Assembly: GCA_004134985.1 (NCBI GenBank)
Contig: REGQ01000008.1
Location: 124,001-188,000 of the forward strand
Origin: Paenibacillaceae bacterium
GTDB lineage: Bacteria; Bacillota; Bacilli; Paenibacillales; Paenibacillaceae
Length of the DNA stretch: 64,000 bases
Direction of reading: 5' to 3'
Below, piece after piece: positions 1-9,013 of the stretch. Under the pieces are notes generated by a model that was not told the origin of the DNA, searched no databases, and was given only the letters and a program-made list of their open reading frames with translations. Both the position numbers and the translations under genes were made by a program. Each line of letters starts with the position of its first letter. Within the stretch, counting starts at the first letter, position 1.

Positions 1-520
1 TGAGTGCCCCCTTAGACCTGTGCGCTAACTTTGTAAATACGCTAATGGCCGAACAATTTAACTTTGTTACTTCATTTTAACATATTATATGAATACATGC
101 TCATATTTAAGTGATATTAAAAATGTCTATCCGGGCATATATATGTTGTATTGTGCTCCTGTATCCATTGCTGGCACAGTCAGTTGCAGCGGCGGGGCAG
201 CAATGGGGCAGTGGCGGGGCAATGGTGGATTGGCAGAGTTGAGCGATCAATCTACAATTAGGCTATACGGGCGGACTCCATAAGTAAAATTGTATGAACA
301 AACCCCTTCTTTTGCTTCTGTTCGATTTAATTGCAATAGACTCTGTTACAGAATAGTGTTGATATTTGAAACCTTTCCAAAAATCGCTATAATAAGAACT
401 ATCATTCGCATTGAAGAGTTCAAAGCAATGATCGAGGGTTACTTGGGTTAACGTATTTAACTATCGGCGCAGTTTAGTGCAAGAAGGATTGTAAATAAAA
501 ATTTGTAGGGAGATAGGTAG
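1..520. other. no gene recognised
   Basis: This stretch before the first convincing gene holds no supported gene. A 64-codon open frame at 89-283 lacks a clear ribosome binding site and runs through a short GGCGGGGCA-type repeat near 190-225, so I do not call it. The last 40 bases carry the ribosome binding site (GTAGGGAGATAG) of the gene at 521. Confidence 0.5.
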
Positions 521-898
521 ATGATAATAGCGCTAATTGGAAGTTTCTCTTTTTTATTAGTTGCAATCTTATATGTTTTACTTGCTTTAGGTTTCCCCTA
601 TGGAGAATTCGCAATGGGTGGTAAGTACATCGTAATGCCTATAAAAATGAGAGTTGCTTGTGGCTTTTCTGTATTTATTCAGCTATTTGCCATCATAATA
701 ATATTACAGACTGCCTATATTATTCCTAATCTATTCTCGGTTGGCACTACAAGAGGAATTTGCTTTGTATTTGCGTCATACCTGACACTCAATGCGATTA
801 TGAACGGATTTTCTACTAGCAGAAAGGAAAAGTGGTTTATGACACCTATGGCTTTACTTACAGCGCTTTGTTTTTGGATAACTGCAATTGTCTCTTAG
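521..898 (+). CDS. small four-helix membrane protein of unknown function
   Basis: I do not recognise the family of this 125-residue protein. It is very hydrophobic, with four likely membrane helices at about residues 3-25, 43-70, 75-95 and 104-124, a short charged linker (TSRKEKW) before the last helix, and no signal peptide separate from the first helix. The start is supported by AGGGAGATAGGTAG just upstream. It is transcribed alone; the next element downstream is a dispersed intergenic repeat. Local base composition is more AT-rich than most of the window, which could mean transfer but is not strong evidence. It is probably a real gene because the frame is intact, has a good ribosome binding site and a typical small membrane-protein composition. 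Confidence 0.6.
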   Translation: MIIALIGSFSFLLVAILYVLLALGFPYGEFAMGGKYIVMPIKMRVACGFSVFIQLFAIIIILQTAYIIPNLFSVGTTRGICFVFASYLTLNAIMNGFSTSRKEKWFMTPMALLTALCFWITAIVS

Positions 899-1017
899 AA
901 AGTGCTTAAATTTAATAGAGCCTTGCCATAAAAAATACACCTCGCGCGTGGTTGCTGGCAGCTTGTAGGCTGCCATGCCACAAATCGCAAAGGTGCACTT
1001 GTAACGTTATTACTAGC

Positions 1018-1303
1018 GAAATAAATCGATCTGAGAGTCTTCGAGTCTTCTAGATAAATTGAAACGAAAGAAGTGTCATAGGGGATAAATTGTTGTATTT
1101 TGTGCAACATTTCCAGACGTATGAGCCAATTCTCGTGAAATTGTTGTAAAAAATACAACAATTCTTAATATAATTTACTTTTTCAGCTAAAATGTTGTAG
1201 TTTATACAACAATTTTACTTTTGTCACGGCCGTTTGATTGTTGTGGTTGGATAATCATCAAAAACGCCAAGATTAATACGGTCCACAATGAATCGACACG
1301 CTC
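1018..1303. repeat. dispersed intergenic repeat, copy A
   Basis: About 286 bp are closely similar to 30327-30703. Inside are three successive short inverted repeats of the TTGTTGTA...TACAACAA type (near 1089, 1140 and 1190), which would fold as hairpins. The left inner end, CTAGATAAATTGAAACG at 1050, is a diverged form of the inverted-repeat end seen in copy B. Copy A lacks the roughly 100 bp that carry the opposite end in copy B, so it looks like a deleted copy. Open frames across it are not convincing genes. Confidence 0.8.
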
Positions 1304-1324
1304 TCGTCCTCCGCTGCCTACACA

Positions 1325-1526
1325 GCGACGAACTTTCCAAGCTTTGTCTCCACTTCTAAGCAGCAGAGAACCGGCTGAGCTTTGCCTTCCACAGTCTGCT
1401 TAGCCGCGAACCGGTTTCCAAGCGTTACCTTCCACAATCTGCTTTGCCGCGAACTGGCTTCCAAGCGTTACCTTCCGCAGTCTTCTTAGTCGCGAACTGG
1501 CTACTAAGCTTTACCTGCCGCAGTTT
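1325..1526. repeat. 43-bp tandem repeat overlapping the 3' end of a gene
   Basis: Three clear 43-bp units (1398-1440, 1441-1483, 1484-1526) and one or two degenerate ones upstream share a core like CGCGAACTGGCTTCCAAGCG. The last unit includes the final codons and stop of the aldo/keto reductase. The period is not a multiple of three, so the array is not an extension of the reading frame. It probably arose by repeated duplication of the gene's own 3' end. Confidence 0.8.
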
Positions 1527-2529
1527 CCCGCAGTTGGATTGCGTCAAAGTCCGCACCTGCTGTAATCGCATCGATTTCAGCCAATTCTGCCTGGGTCAGC
1601 TTCTCTCCCACTTTGGCAATCGCATCGGTAATTTGCAGCGGGTTGGACGAGCCGAGAATAGCGGATGTAATGTGCGGCTGGCTCACAACCCATGTCAATG
1701 CAAGCTGGGCAAGCGTCCACCCTTTGCGGGCGGCAATCGGCTTCAACCCTTCAACAATTCGGAAATTGCGTTCATTTTCGAGCAGCGGCTTAATGCGAGC
1801 TTCACCTGCCGCACCGCGCGTTCCTTCTGGCGGCGCCTCGGCAAACTGGTATTTGCCTGTCAGCAGCCCCCGGCCGAGCGGACTGTACGAGATTACGCCG
1901 ACGCCCTCCGACGCCGCAAACGGCAGCAGTTCTTGCTCAATTCCGCGCGTGATGATGCTGTATTCCGGCTGTACACTTTCATAACGGTGCAAATTAAGCT
2001 TCTCTGAAATGCCGTGCGCCTTGGCGATTTGCCATGCCGCATAATTGGAGCTGCCGATGTACCGCACTTTCCCCTGTCTTACCAGATCATCAAGCGCACG
2101 CAATGTCTCCTCCAGCGGCGTATTATCATCAAAGCGATGTACCTGATACAAATCGATATAGTCGGTTTTCAATCGGCGCAGACTGTTCTCCACAGCACGG
2201 ATAATATGATAGCGGCTAAGCCCTTCGTCGTTGGCTTCCTTGCCGACCCGACCGTATACTTTAGTTGCCAGAATGATACGCTGACGGCGCGCTCCGAGCA
2301 AATTGCCCAAAATCGTCTCCGATTGCCCGGATTGATCCGGATCATTAAGATCGCTGCCTTTGCCGTATACGTCGGCTGTGTCAATGAGGTTGATTCCGGC
2401 ATCCAGCGCTGTATCCAGTACTTCAGCCGATTTCTGCTCATCAATCCAACGACCGAATGCCATGGTACCCAAAGCAACCTCCGACACTTTCAACCCTGTT
2501 CTGCCAAACTTGTTTAATTTCAGACTCAT
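1504..2529 (-). CDS. aldo/keto reductase
   Basis: A 341-residue NAD(P)H-dependent aldo/keto reductase with a TIM-barrel fold, expected in the cytoplasm. The catalytic tetrad is visible: Asp50 and Tyr55 in DTADVYG, Lys90 in LATKVYG and His131 in YQVHRFD. The C-terminal cofactor region (AILGSSNP, about residue 288) is intact, and the length is usual for the family. The start follows GGGAGAG. The substrate cannot be told from sequence. The gene is preceded by one of the seven attenuator-like leaders shared with sulfur genes in this window. In the known sulfo-SMO pathway an aldo/keto reductase reduces the 6-oxo sugar left by a flavin sulfonate monooxygenase, so such a role is possible but is inference only. 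Confidence 0.85.
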   Translation of the reverse strand: MSLKLNKFGRTGLKVSEVALGTMAFGRWIDEQKSAEVLDTALDAGINLIDTADVYGKGSDLNDPDQSGQSETILGNLLGARRQRIILATKVYGRVGKEANDEGLSRYHIIRAVENSLRRLKTDYIDLYQVHRFDDNTPLEETLRALDDLVRQGKVRYIGSSNYAAWQIAKAHGISEKLNLHRYESVQPEYSIITRGIEQELLPFAASEGVGVISYSPLGRGLLTGKYQFAEAPPEGTRGAAGEARIKPLLENERNFRIVEGLKPIAARKGWTLAQLALTWVVSQPHITSAILGSSNPLQITDAIAKVGEKLTQAELAEIDAITAGADFDAIQLRETAAGKA

Positions 2530-2710
2530 ATCATTCCACTCTCCCTATTCATCCTAATTTCGAAAGCATTGTCTCTTGGTACATCCAAGTGTTTCAATTT
2601 ATTGTCGCAATCATTTATTCCCTGCATTAGCCTGGGCTTTCGACTTATGTCGATTCCCCCTCGTTGGCCGAGTCTTGCACTAAATCTATTCCCGCTATCA
2701 AACTGTGTAC

Positions 2711-2824
2711 AAAAAAACCAGAGTGGCCCTGTTAAGCTCATCTCCGGTTGTCCGGTCGAAATTATATTATTCCAATTAACTTACTATGCTTTAAAATATA
2801 CCATGGCTTGTTTTTCCTTGTCAA
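2711..2824 (-). promoter_or_regulatory. leader attenuator 1, upstream of aldo/keto reductase
   Basis: On the minus strand a sigma-A promoter reads TTGACA (2819-2824), 18 bp, TATATT (2795-2800). About 35 nt into the transcript lies the shared motif GACCGGACAACCGGAG (2742-2757), a CCGG/CCGG hairpin with loop ACAA. Its 3' arm AACCGGAG can instead pair with CTCTGGTT just before a run of seven T (ending at 2711), giving an intrinsic terminator. The two folds exclude each other. A box AATTGGAATAA lies between promoter and motif. About 180 nt separate the terminator from the start codon; nothing coding was recognised there. Confidence 0.7.
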
Positions 2825-2915
2825 CCGCATTTGCCGCTGTATGATATCACAGTGGCACGAATGACTATCATTGAACGCGATTGAAATGACATATATAATT
2901 TCCGTGACAATCCCA

Positions 2916-2964
2916 TTGACTTCCAGTTCCAATCATGATAGCATAAATACAACAATTCCGGTAT
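2916..2964 (+). promoter_or_regulatory. cysK promoter with possible CymR half-site
   Basis: TTGACT (2916-2921), 17 bp, TAGCAT (2939-2944) is a plausible sigma-A promoter. Just downstream, AATTCCGGTAT (2954-2964) read on the other strand is ATACCGGAATT, matching the second half (WWCNGGAATT) of the published CymR operator consensus. The first half does not match well. Repression by CymR under ample cysteine is therefore only a suggestion. Confidence 0.4.
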
Positions 2965-2999
2965 GAATAATTATAAATCATTTTGAGGAGGCATTTCTA

Positions 3000-3941
3000 A
3001 TGAGCAAAATTGCAACGAATCTTACCCAATTGATCGGTAACACACCATTGCTTGAACTTGTCAATTTCAATAAAGAGAGCAATCTCCCTGCCAAATTAAT
3101 CGCCAAGCTGGAATATTTCAATCCTGCCGGCAGCGTGAAGGACCGCATTGGTTTTGCAATGATTAAGGACGCTGAAGACCGCGGTGTCATCAGCAAGGAT
3201 TCCGTCATTATTGAACCTACCAGCGGCAACACAGGCATTGCGCTCGCCTTTGCAGCAGCGGCACTCGGCTACAAACTGATTATTGTGCTTCCAGAGACGT
3301 TCAGTATTGAACGCCGCAAGCTGCTGATCGCACTTGGCGCCGAGCTTGTACTGACCCCTGGCTCAGAAGGCATGGCTGGAGCAATTAGCAAGGCTGAGCA
3401 GCTTGCGTCCCAAATTCCGAACTCATTCATCCCTCAACAATTTAAAAATCCGGCCAATCCGGCCATTCATCGTACAACAACTGCCGAAGAGATTTGGCGC
3501 GATACTGATGGCGAGGTTGATATTTTTGTAGGCGGCGTTGGTACTGGCGGAACGATCTCCGGTGTTGGTGATGTATTGAAACAGCGGAAACCGGGCGTAC
3601 AGATCATTGCGGTCGAACCGGCAAGTTCGCCTGTCCTGTCAGGCGGAACCAAAGCGCCGCATAAAATTCAAGGCATTGGCCCAGGTTTTGTCCCTGACAA
3701 TTTCCATCCCCACATTGCTGACGAAATTGTGACAGTGCAAAATGAGGATGCTTTCGAAACGGCCCGTCTGCTGGCCCGTAATGAAGGACTTGTCGTCGGC
3801 ATCTCATCAGGAGCAGCAGTCTACGCAGCGGCGCAGGTGGCAAAGAGACCGGAAAACGCTGGCAAAACCATCGTCGTCTTGCTGCCGGATACCGGTGAAC
3901 GATACTTGTCAACCGAATTGTTCCCGGTTGAAATCCTTTAA
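3000..3941 (+). CDS. cysK: cysteine synthase A (O-acetylserine sulfhydrylase)
   Basis: This cytoplasmic PLP enzyme makes L-cysteine from O-acetylserine and sulfide. The 313-residue protein has the usual length and all landmarks: PLP lysine Lys47 in NPAGSVKDR, the substrate loop TSGNTG (about 74-79), the phosphate-binding loop GVGTGGT (about 178-184), and the C-terminal GISSGA and [11 protein letters not shown]. The start follows TTGAGGAGG. It is divergent from the aldo/keto reductase and monocistronic, with hairpins downstream. In Bacillus CysK also partners with the CymR repressor; a partial CymR-like box lies in its promoter region. Identity is secure. Confidence 0.97.
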   Translation: MSKIATNLTQLIGNTPLLELVNFNKESNLPAKLIAKLEYFNPAGSVKDRIGFAMIKDAEDRGVISKDSVIIEPTSGNTGIALAFAAAALGYKLIIVLPETFSIERRKLLIALGAELVLTPGSEGMAGAISKAEQLASQIPNSFIPQQFKNPANPAIHRTTTAEEIWRDTDGEVDIFVGGVGTGGTISGVGDVLKQRKPGVQIIAVEPASSPVLSGGTKAPHKIQGIGPGFVPDNFHPHIADEIVTVQNEDAFETARLLARNEGLVVGISSGAAVYAAAQVAKRPENAGKTIVVLLPDTGERYLSTELFPVEIL

Positions 3942-3962
3942 CTGACGAAAATGTTGTTTCTG

Positions 3963-4030
3963 TCCCTTTAAGATCCCCCCTTAAAGGGATATTCATATTG
4001 AAGGGACAGCGTCCGAGGACGCTGTCCCTT
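3963..4030. terminator. two strong hairpins after cysK
   Basis: The first hairpin pairs TCCCTTTAAG (3963-3972) with CTTAAAGGGA (3980-3989). The second pairs AAGGGACAGCGTCC (4001-4014) with GGACGCTGTCCCTT (4017-4030), a 14-bp perfect stem with a two-base loop. Neither has a long T run, so they may be mRNA stabilisers, a bidirectional terminator, or a small palindromic repeat. Both contain the string AAGGGA. Confidence 0.55.
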
Positions 4031-4039
4031 CTCCATGAG

Positions 4040-4450
4040 AGTTGAATCGTTTCGCCAAAAGAGGCTTTTAATGGTTCTTGGTCAGGACATCCGCCAAAAT
4101 ATCGACTTATTTCAATTTTATATACATGATTATTTTTCACGGCATCGAGATTTTTCCAAAGCCCGCTAGCCATAAGCTTGTCAACAGCCTCTTCTGCGCT
4201 GGAAGGCGTGGCAGAATGAGATGATCGCCGACGTATTCCGGAATGCTTTCCTCGCTGATGTCCAGATAGGAGGATTCATCCTCAATACCATTAATGACAT
4301 CTTCGAGCACTTTCTCCTGCGGCTTTAATCCCCAGTACGAGTACAAATATTGCCTCCCATATTGCGATCCCGATAAATCATCCGCGCCTTCTCGCTGCAG
4401 ATCAAATTGTTGTGCTGGACAATGGCCGGATCGCCGAACGGCTCCCTTCC
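4040..4450 (-). pseudogene. frameshifted remnant of a siderophore-binding (FecB/FhuD-type) protein
   Basis: On the minus strand one frame (about 4205-4440) encodes YSYWGLKPQEKVLEDV... through SEESIPEYVGDHLIL, which resembles SEEVLPDYIGDWLFLL in the intact binding lipoprotein at 6275-7315. The similarity then continues in another frame (SAEEAVDKLMASGLW, KNNHVYKIEISRYFGG), so there is a frameshift near 4205. No N-terminal half, signal peptide or start is present; the remnant begins right after the stop of the Btr-like gene at 4466. It is either a dead gene copy or debris from recombination between related genes. Confidence 0.7.
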
Positions 4451-4465
4451 TACAATTACGCCGCT

Positions 4466-6145
4466 CTAGTAGCGCGAAGCCAAAATTTCCGGCAACATCG
4501 GCAATAAATACTCTCTGGTCAGAGCGTCGTCATAATTCCACTTGGCCTCTGCCAGATGCACAGTTCCGCTGCGGAAAGCCTTCAGCCGGGACCAAGCCGG
4601 TTGCCCCAGCCATGTACGCACCGCTGCTTGCTGCTCCTCCCCGCCTGAGACGAGCACAAACAAGCGATCGGCGTCATAGTCTGGCAGCTCGTTAGCCGTA
4701 ATGCTGATGAATCTCTTGCCACTTGCCATAAGCTTCCGCACCCCGGTTGACGGACAGAAACCGTGTGGGTGGTATATGGTAGCCCCCAACCCCTGATTGC
4801 TCATCGCAAATAATTGGCCGCGGAGATGCACAAGCACGCTTGCTGTCTCCTGCTGGCCAATTATGTTTTGCAGCCCTGCCCACATCCGCTCGATATTCGC
4901 CTCATGGGCAGCGAGCCAGCATTCCGCTCGCCCCGCGGTTCCGAGCAAGCCAGCAATTGCTCGCAGACGGACCGAAGCGTCCTCCGTTCGGCCAATGCAT
5001 ACGATTGGCGGAGCAATGCCCTGACTATTTGCCATCAAGTGCGCCTTCTCTTGATCAAACAAGATAAGATCCGGCTGCAATTTCAAGATTGTCTCTGGCC
5101 CATCTTCCGCCTCAACATTACGAATGCCTTGCAACTGATCGCGATAGACCACCTGCTGCCCCATGATACGAAGTGATGCGGCAAGCGGTCTCGCTCCCAG
5201 CATCAGCACATCACCCAGCATGCTGCCGAACACCACCAGCCGGGGCTGGGCAGGCTGCGAAGCCGCTTGAGACTTCTGACCTTGCTTGCGCGAGCGGGCG
5301 TAGGCCTTTGGTGAACAGCCATACATGCGGGTAAATCGACGATTGAAGTAGCATTCGTCTTTGAAACCAACCGATTGAGCAACATCGCGCAGCGGATCAT
5401 CTGTCAAGAGCAGCAGTTCCTTCGCCCGCTTCAACCGCAACTGATTAATGTAATCCAGCGGCTTCTCTCCCGCTAGCCTACGGAAAAGCTCACTAAATTG
5501 CCAGCGTCCTACGCCCACCATGCCAGCCAATTGCTCCACCGTCAGCGGCTGTGCATAGTGCTTATGCACATAGGCAATGGCCTGCTTCACCGCATCAGCC
5601 GGACCTTCCGGCCGCCGTTGCTCCTGCTGCCGGCTCTCCAGCAACAGGGCCAACAGCTCACACAGCGCGCCTTGCTGGCGCAATGCGTCCAGCTCACCAT
5701 CGCCGCTCACAGCAGCCAACCGTTGCACAACCAACAACAGTGCGGCAAGCGGCCGCACGACAATTTCCTGATGATAGGGAAGCAGCTGAAAACCGCCTGC
5801 CAAGGGAGCAGCTTCTCCATGGTGAAAAATCTGGAATTGCACTAACCACCCGCACGGCGGCGTCGGCCCGTCGCCTCTCTTCAAGCAGAAAGACCCGCCA
5901 GGACGAATTTGCATGCCTGTCCCATTTCTCATAAAAAGCAGTTCACCGTCCAGATCGACCATGCCCGCCCCCTCAACCATAAGCAAAAATGAACATAGCT
6001 GCTCTGTATCAGTCCGTGGGCTCGTAACGATGCGTGCTGGCTCCATCTCCTCGTTGTTCCCTGCCTTAGACGTACCCCTACTGCCGATCTTCCGAAAGCT
6101 TGCAAATTGCAGCGTATGGGACTGCATATAGGTTTGTTGGTCCAT
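4466..6145 (-). CDS. AraC-family regulator fused to a siderophore-binding domain (Btr-like)
   Basis: The 559-residue protein has three parts: an N-terminal cupin-like ligand domain (about 1-170), a double helix-turn-helix AraC DNA-binding domain (about 185-290; DVAQSVGFKDECYFNRRFTR is the second helix pair) and a C-terminal FecB/FeuA-type binding domain (about 305-559) without signal peptide. This is the architecture of Bacillus Btr (YbbB), which binds a ferric siderophore in the cytoplasm and activates its uptake genes. It follows the Fur-boxed binding lipoprotein at 6275-7315 in the same direction, so that gene is a likely target or partner. A hairpin separates the two, so they may have separate promoters. 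Which siderophore is bound cannot be told. Confidence 0.88.
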   Translation of the reverse strand: MDQQTYMQSHTLQFASFRKIGSRGTSKAGNNEEMEPARIVTSPRTDTEQLCSFLLMVEGAGMVDLDGELLFMRNGTGMQIRPGGSFCLKRGDGPTPPCGWLVQFQIFHHGEAAPLAGGFQLLPYHQEIVVRPLAALLLVVQRLAAVSGDGELDALRQQGALCELLALLLESRQQEQRRPEGPADAVKQAIAYVHKHYAQPLTVEQLAGMVGVGRWQFSELFRRLAGEKPLDYINQLRLKRAKELLLLTDDPLRDVAQSVGFKDECYFNRRFTRMYGCSPKAYARSRKQGQKSQAASQPAQPRLVVFGSMLGDVLMLGARPLAASLRIMGQQVVYRDQLQGIRNVEAEDGPETILKLQPDLILFDQEKAHLMANSQGIAPPIVCIGRTEDASVRLRAIAGLLGTAGRAECWLAAHEANIERMWAGLQNIIGQQETASVLVHLRGQLFAMSNQGLGATIYHPHGFCPSTGVRKLMASGKRFISITANELPDYDADRLFVLVSGGEEQQAAVRTWLGQPAWSRLKAFRSGTVHLAEAKWNYDDALTREYLLPMLPEILASRY

Positions 6146-6211
6146 GGGAAGCTCAGCCCCCTCATCTCCACTGGATTCGCATTATTTTTCGCACAAATGG
6201 GCACAACAAAG

Positions 6212-6246
6212 CCTCTGCCGAAACATTTATACTATTTCGGCAGAGA
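6212..6246 (-). terminator. terminator after the siderophore-binding lipoprotein gene
   Basis: CTCTGCCGAAA and TTTCGGCAGAG form an 11-bp perfect stem about 30 bp beyond the stop of the 6275-7315 gene. The tail on the minus strand is only GCTTTGTTG, so termination may be partial and allow some readthrough into the Btr-like gene. Confidence 0.65.
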
Positions 6247-6274
6247 CTTGCAATATCCTTGTTTCAATTTGTTG

Positions 6275-7315
6275 CTATTTGTTCATGATGCGCGGCAACT
6301 CGTCGAGAAACTTCTCACGGGTAATCGGATCATCAAAATTCCATTTGGATTCCATTGTGAATACTTGCCCGTTTTTGACTGTAGGTATGGTCTTCCATAC
6401 GGTGCTGTCAAGCAGCGCCTGTTTGGCCTCCAGCGTTTCTTCCGCATTATTGGACAGCAGGAATAGCCAGTCACCAATATAGTCGGGCAGCACCTCTTCA
6501 GATATGGTAACAAAGCGCTCCGACTGGCCAATAATTTCCTGCACCTTCGGAGCCGGGGTGAAATCCAGCACGTCATACAAAGTAACAGCAATCCCGCGTT
6601 TGCCCATTACATAAAGCTGTTTGCCTAGCAACAGCAAAACAGTGGCGGTTTCTGAATTGTGAATGTCCAGCCGCTCTATCGTTGCTTTTGCTTTCTCTTC
6701 ATAAGCGGCAATCCAGCTTTCCGCTTCCTCCTTCTTGTCAATCACATCAGCGATAAAACGAAACCGCTCATACATCGGCACTGAAGAATCGAAGGACACC
6801 GTAGCGGCAATTTTGCTAAGTGCCTCAAGATGCTCGGGAGAATTAGCTCCATCAGTCACAATGAGATCCGGTTCAAGCGCCAAGATTTTCTCTAAGTTCG
6901 TCTCATTGTCGCCGATATCCTCAATGCCAGCCAATTCACTGTGGTAGATAACCTGTGTCGAGATCACACTAAGCGCTGCGCCAATCGGCTTGGTACCAAC
7001 CGCTAGAAAATCGCCGGGAGTAGAGCCAATATAAATAATTTTTTTGGGGATCATGGGGATTTCAACCGTCCGCCCCGCATAATCCGTTATGGTACGAGTC
7101 GCAGCCTGCTCGTCCCCTTCCATTCCGCCATCCCCCACTTCTCCTCCAGCCTCTTCCCCATTGGATGGCTGCGAATTGTCCGGCTCGGCAGTGGCATTCT
7201 CTTTGTTCCCGGCAGAACCAGCATTGGGTCCATTGCTTGAGCAGGCGGCAAGCATCGTTAGCAGTAGAAGAAATACCATGCAGCCAAATGCCGCATTAAA
7301 TTTTCTGTATTTCAT
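6275..7315 (-). CDS. iron-siderophore ABC transporter substrate-binding lipoprotein
   Basis: A 346-residue FecB/FeuA-type binding protein expected to capture a ferric siderophore at the outer face of the membrane. It has a lipoprotein signal peptide with Cys25 in LTMLAACSS, an acidic Gly/Asn-rich linker, and the family pattern TITDYAGRTVEIP..IPKKIIYIGS...DFLAVGTKP. I chose the ATG at 7315, which follows AAGGGGGGGAT; an upstream start at 7369 would put the Fur box inside the gene. No permease or ATPase gene lies next to it, so the partners are elsewhere. Regulation by iron through Fur is very likely. Confidence 0.9.
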   Translation of the reverse strand: MKYRKFNAAFGCMVFLLLLTMLAACSSNGPNAGSAGNKENATAEPDNSQPSNGEEAGGEVGDGGMEGDEQAATRTITDYAGRTVEIPMIPKKIIYIGSTPGDFLAVGTKPIGAALSVISTQVIYHSELAGIEDIGDNETNLEKILALEPDLIVTDGANSPEHLEALSKIAATVSFDSSVPMYERFRFIADVIDKKEEAESWIAAYEEKAKATIERLDIHNSETATVLLLLGKQLYVMGKRGIAVTLYDVLDFTPAPKVQEIIGQSERFVTISEEVLPDYIGDWLFLLSNNAEETLEAKQALLDSTVWKTIPTVKNGQVFTMESKWNFDDPITREKFLDELPRIMNK

Positions 7316-7338
7316 ACAATCCCCCCCTTTTTCTTCAC

Positions 7339-7357
7339 GATAATGAATATCATTATC
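7339..7357. promoter_or_regulatory. Fur box
   Basis: GATAATGAATATCATTATC is a 19-bp match to the classical Fur operator GATAATGATWATCATTATC with perfect inverted arms. It lies 24 bp upstream of the chosen start of the siderophore-binding lipoprotein gene, where bound Fur would block transcription when iron is ample. Confidence 0.9.
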
Positions 7358-7382
7358 AATTATTAACAACGTTAATTATAAC

Positions 7383-8174
7383 TCATCCCTGCTTGTTGAC
7401 AATGGACAAACATCGGTTTTTTTCTTGAACAAATTCTTGACCAGATAGGAGGTTAGGTACAGAAGTTAGCAAATGGATTTCCGAGAGTCGATACCGTTCG
7501 GCTTGGCGAAGGACAATCTTATGTTTTTTGCCCAGAATGAATTCACACTGCCTGCCTTGTCTGGATACAGAAGCACCATCCAAAATCACCTTGTATTTCA
7601 TTATCCATTCTTCAAGTTCAGGCACATCTATGACTAACGTATCTATACCTAGTACGCCATTGCTATGGGTAATTTCATGTTCGGTACATGTGACGGCAGG
7701 AGTATACGGGCTCATAAAAAAAGGAAACTCAATCGCTTGGGGCATTGCCATCCACCACGTCTGTTTACGCCCATCCTGTAATTTTTTGCTCATGCTGATC
7801 TTTTTACCGATTTTCGCTCCTGCGCGAATAATATCCCTCAGATTGTCCGCCGCTTGCTCAGGCAGCACACTATCCAACGCATAATCATTCATGCCTTCAT
7901 CGCTCTTGATGTAAGAAATATACCGGTCGATCAGTATCGGCTTGAGCGGACGAATAAGTCGGAGCAACCCCAGAAACAGCTTGTCTGGAAGTTGGAATGG
8001 CTTCGGATTAAAAAGCTCAAGAAAAGACCCGTCCCTCAAGTAAATTAGCGCGTTATGAGCTTTTGCCGGATCAGTGCGATAGGTAACGGTAAAGCCCAAT
8101 TTTTCATAGTCTCTTACCGTCTGCTGTAATTGCTTGCTTTTGATTAGTACATGACCTATCGCGAATCTATTCAT
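7383..8174 (-). CDS. VOC (glyoxalase-like) family protein
   Basis: A 263-residue cytoplasmic protein with a glyoxalase-like fold: N-terminal IGHVLIKSKQLQQTVRDYEKLGF followed by AHNALIYLRDGSFLELF is the typical start of a VOC module, and a second module begins near GVLGIDTLVIDV (about residue 174). Members include dioxygenases, isomerases and resistance proteins, and the substrate here is unknown. The start at 8174 follows AGGAAAGAG; it overlaps the end of the TetR gene by 8 bp, so the two form an operon. The TetR protein probably represses its own operon in the absence of the compound this enzyme handles. Confidence 0.75.
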   Translation of the reverse strand: MNRFAIGHVLIKSKQLQQTVRDYEKLGFTVTYRTDPAKAHNALIYLRDGSFLELFNPKPFQLPDKLFLGLLRLIRPLKPILIDRYISYIKSDEGMNDYALDSVLPEQAADNLRDIIRAGAKIGKKISMSKKLQDGRKQTWWMAMPQAIEFPFFMSPYTPAVTCTEHEITHSNGVLGIDTLVIDVPELEEWIMKYKVILDGASVSRQGRQCEFILGKKHKIVLRQAERYRLSEIHLLTSVPNLLSGQEFVQEKNRCLSIVNKQG

Positions 8175-8808
8175 ATCTCTTTCCTCCCATGATTGAACTC
8201 CATCCCGCATACAAAAACGGGATCAGAAGTTGCATATATTCTCGTGCTTCCTCATGGCTCATCCGCGACACTACAATTTCCAATATCTGCTTATAGCTTT
8301 GCTTAATGAGAATTGGAATGTAACGGTTAGGAGAGCTTTGCTGCAGCATTCCCAACTGCTCCATCCTCTCCAGATAAGCTTGAGTCGAAGAAATGTCGAA
8401 CTCGATCAACGAGTCGATATAGTTTGCCAATGATGAGCCTGCAGAACAGTTCACCAATAAATCGAATACATCAAAATGAGCATAAATGTGCGCTACGAAT
8501 TGAAGCAAGGCTTTCTCCGTAGCCATAAATCCCGGTAGAGCCACGTTAATGTCCAGCATCTCCAGTTGACGGTGCGCAAATGTCTCAAACCAATCCTTAA
8601 AATCGTAAATAGCAGGGCTTACTAACGCTTCAAACAGGGCATTTTTATCCGAAAAGTAACGGTAGATTGCTCCCGTTGTCATTCCAGCCTGTTGCGCGAT
8701 GGAGCGCATGTTGGCGCCCATGAAGCCCTTCTTTATAAACTCGATCTTTGCGCATTCCAGTAGTCGTTCTTCTGTTAACTTTGCTTTACCGACTGTAATT
8801 TTACACAA
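8167..8808 (-). CDS. TetR-family transcriptional regulator
   Basis: The 213-residue protein has an N-terminal TetR helix-turn-helix (RSIAQQAGMTTGAIYRYFSDKNALFEAL, about residues 36-63) and a helical ligand domain with no recognisable specificity. The start is uncertain: a TTG at 8808 sits directly after AGGGGG, closer than usual, and no better in-frame ATG is present, so translation may begin a few codons later. It is cotranscribed with the VOC protein. A near-perfect 23-bp palindrome just upstream is the likely autorepression operator. Confidence 0.85.
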   Translation of the reverse strand: MCKITVGKAKLTEERLLECAKIEFIKKGFMGANMRSIAQQAGMTTGAIYRYFSDKNALFEALVSPAIYDFKDWFETFAHRQLEMLDINVALPGFMATEKALLQFVAHIYAHFDVFDLLVNCSAGSSLANYIDSLIEFDISSTQAYLERMEQLGMLQQSSPNRYIPILIKQSYKQILEIVVSRMSHEEAREYMQLLIPFLYAGWSSIMGGKRYE

Positions 8809-8816
8809 CCCCCTAA

Positions 8817-8839
8817 ATAAAATAACAATGTTATTTTAT
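8817..8839. promoter_or_regulatory. palindromic operator of the TetR-VOC operon
   Basis: ATAAAATAACA, a single central A, and TGTTATTTTAT are perfectly complementary arms of 11 bp. The site ends 9 bp before the proposed start of the TetR gene, as expected for TetR autorepression. No other copy was noticed in the window. Confidence 0.75.
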
Positions 8840-8904
8840 CGCATTCCCAGCATTTTGACCAGCCCGGTGAGACCACTTACACCGTTCCTCTGTTGATTTT
8901 GTGC

Positions 8905-8946
8905 AAAAAAAACATCGTCAAAGGCATTCAGCCTGTGTGACGATGT
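8905..8946 (-). terminator. terminator of the rhamnosidase transcript
   Basis: On the minus strand ACATCGTCA pairs with TGACGATGT, with a smaller inner stem, followed by eight T. It lies about 70 bp beyond the GH78 stop codon. Confidence 0.85.
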
Positions 8947-9013
8947 ATTGAAATTATAAATACTGTATTATGTTCTCCGACTTCTTGTTAGTCGACACGA
9001 TAGAAAATGCTGT

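Noticed and set aside
89-283. 64-codon open frame near the left edge
   Set aside because: No ribosome binding site, and part of it is a short GC-rich repeat.
2711-2757. SAM (S-box) riboswitch or T-box before the aldo/keto reductase
   Set aside because: The leader is too short and lacks the S-box core and the T-box GGUGGUACCGCG-type element; it fits the seven-member family instead.
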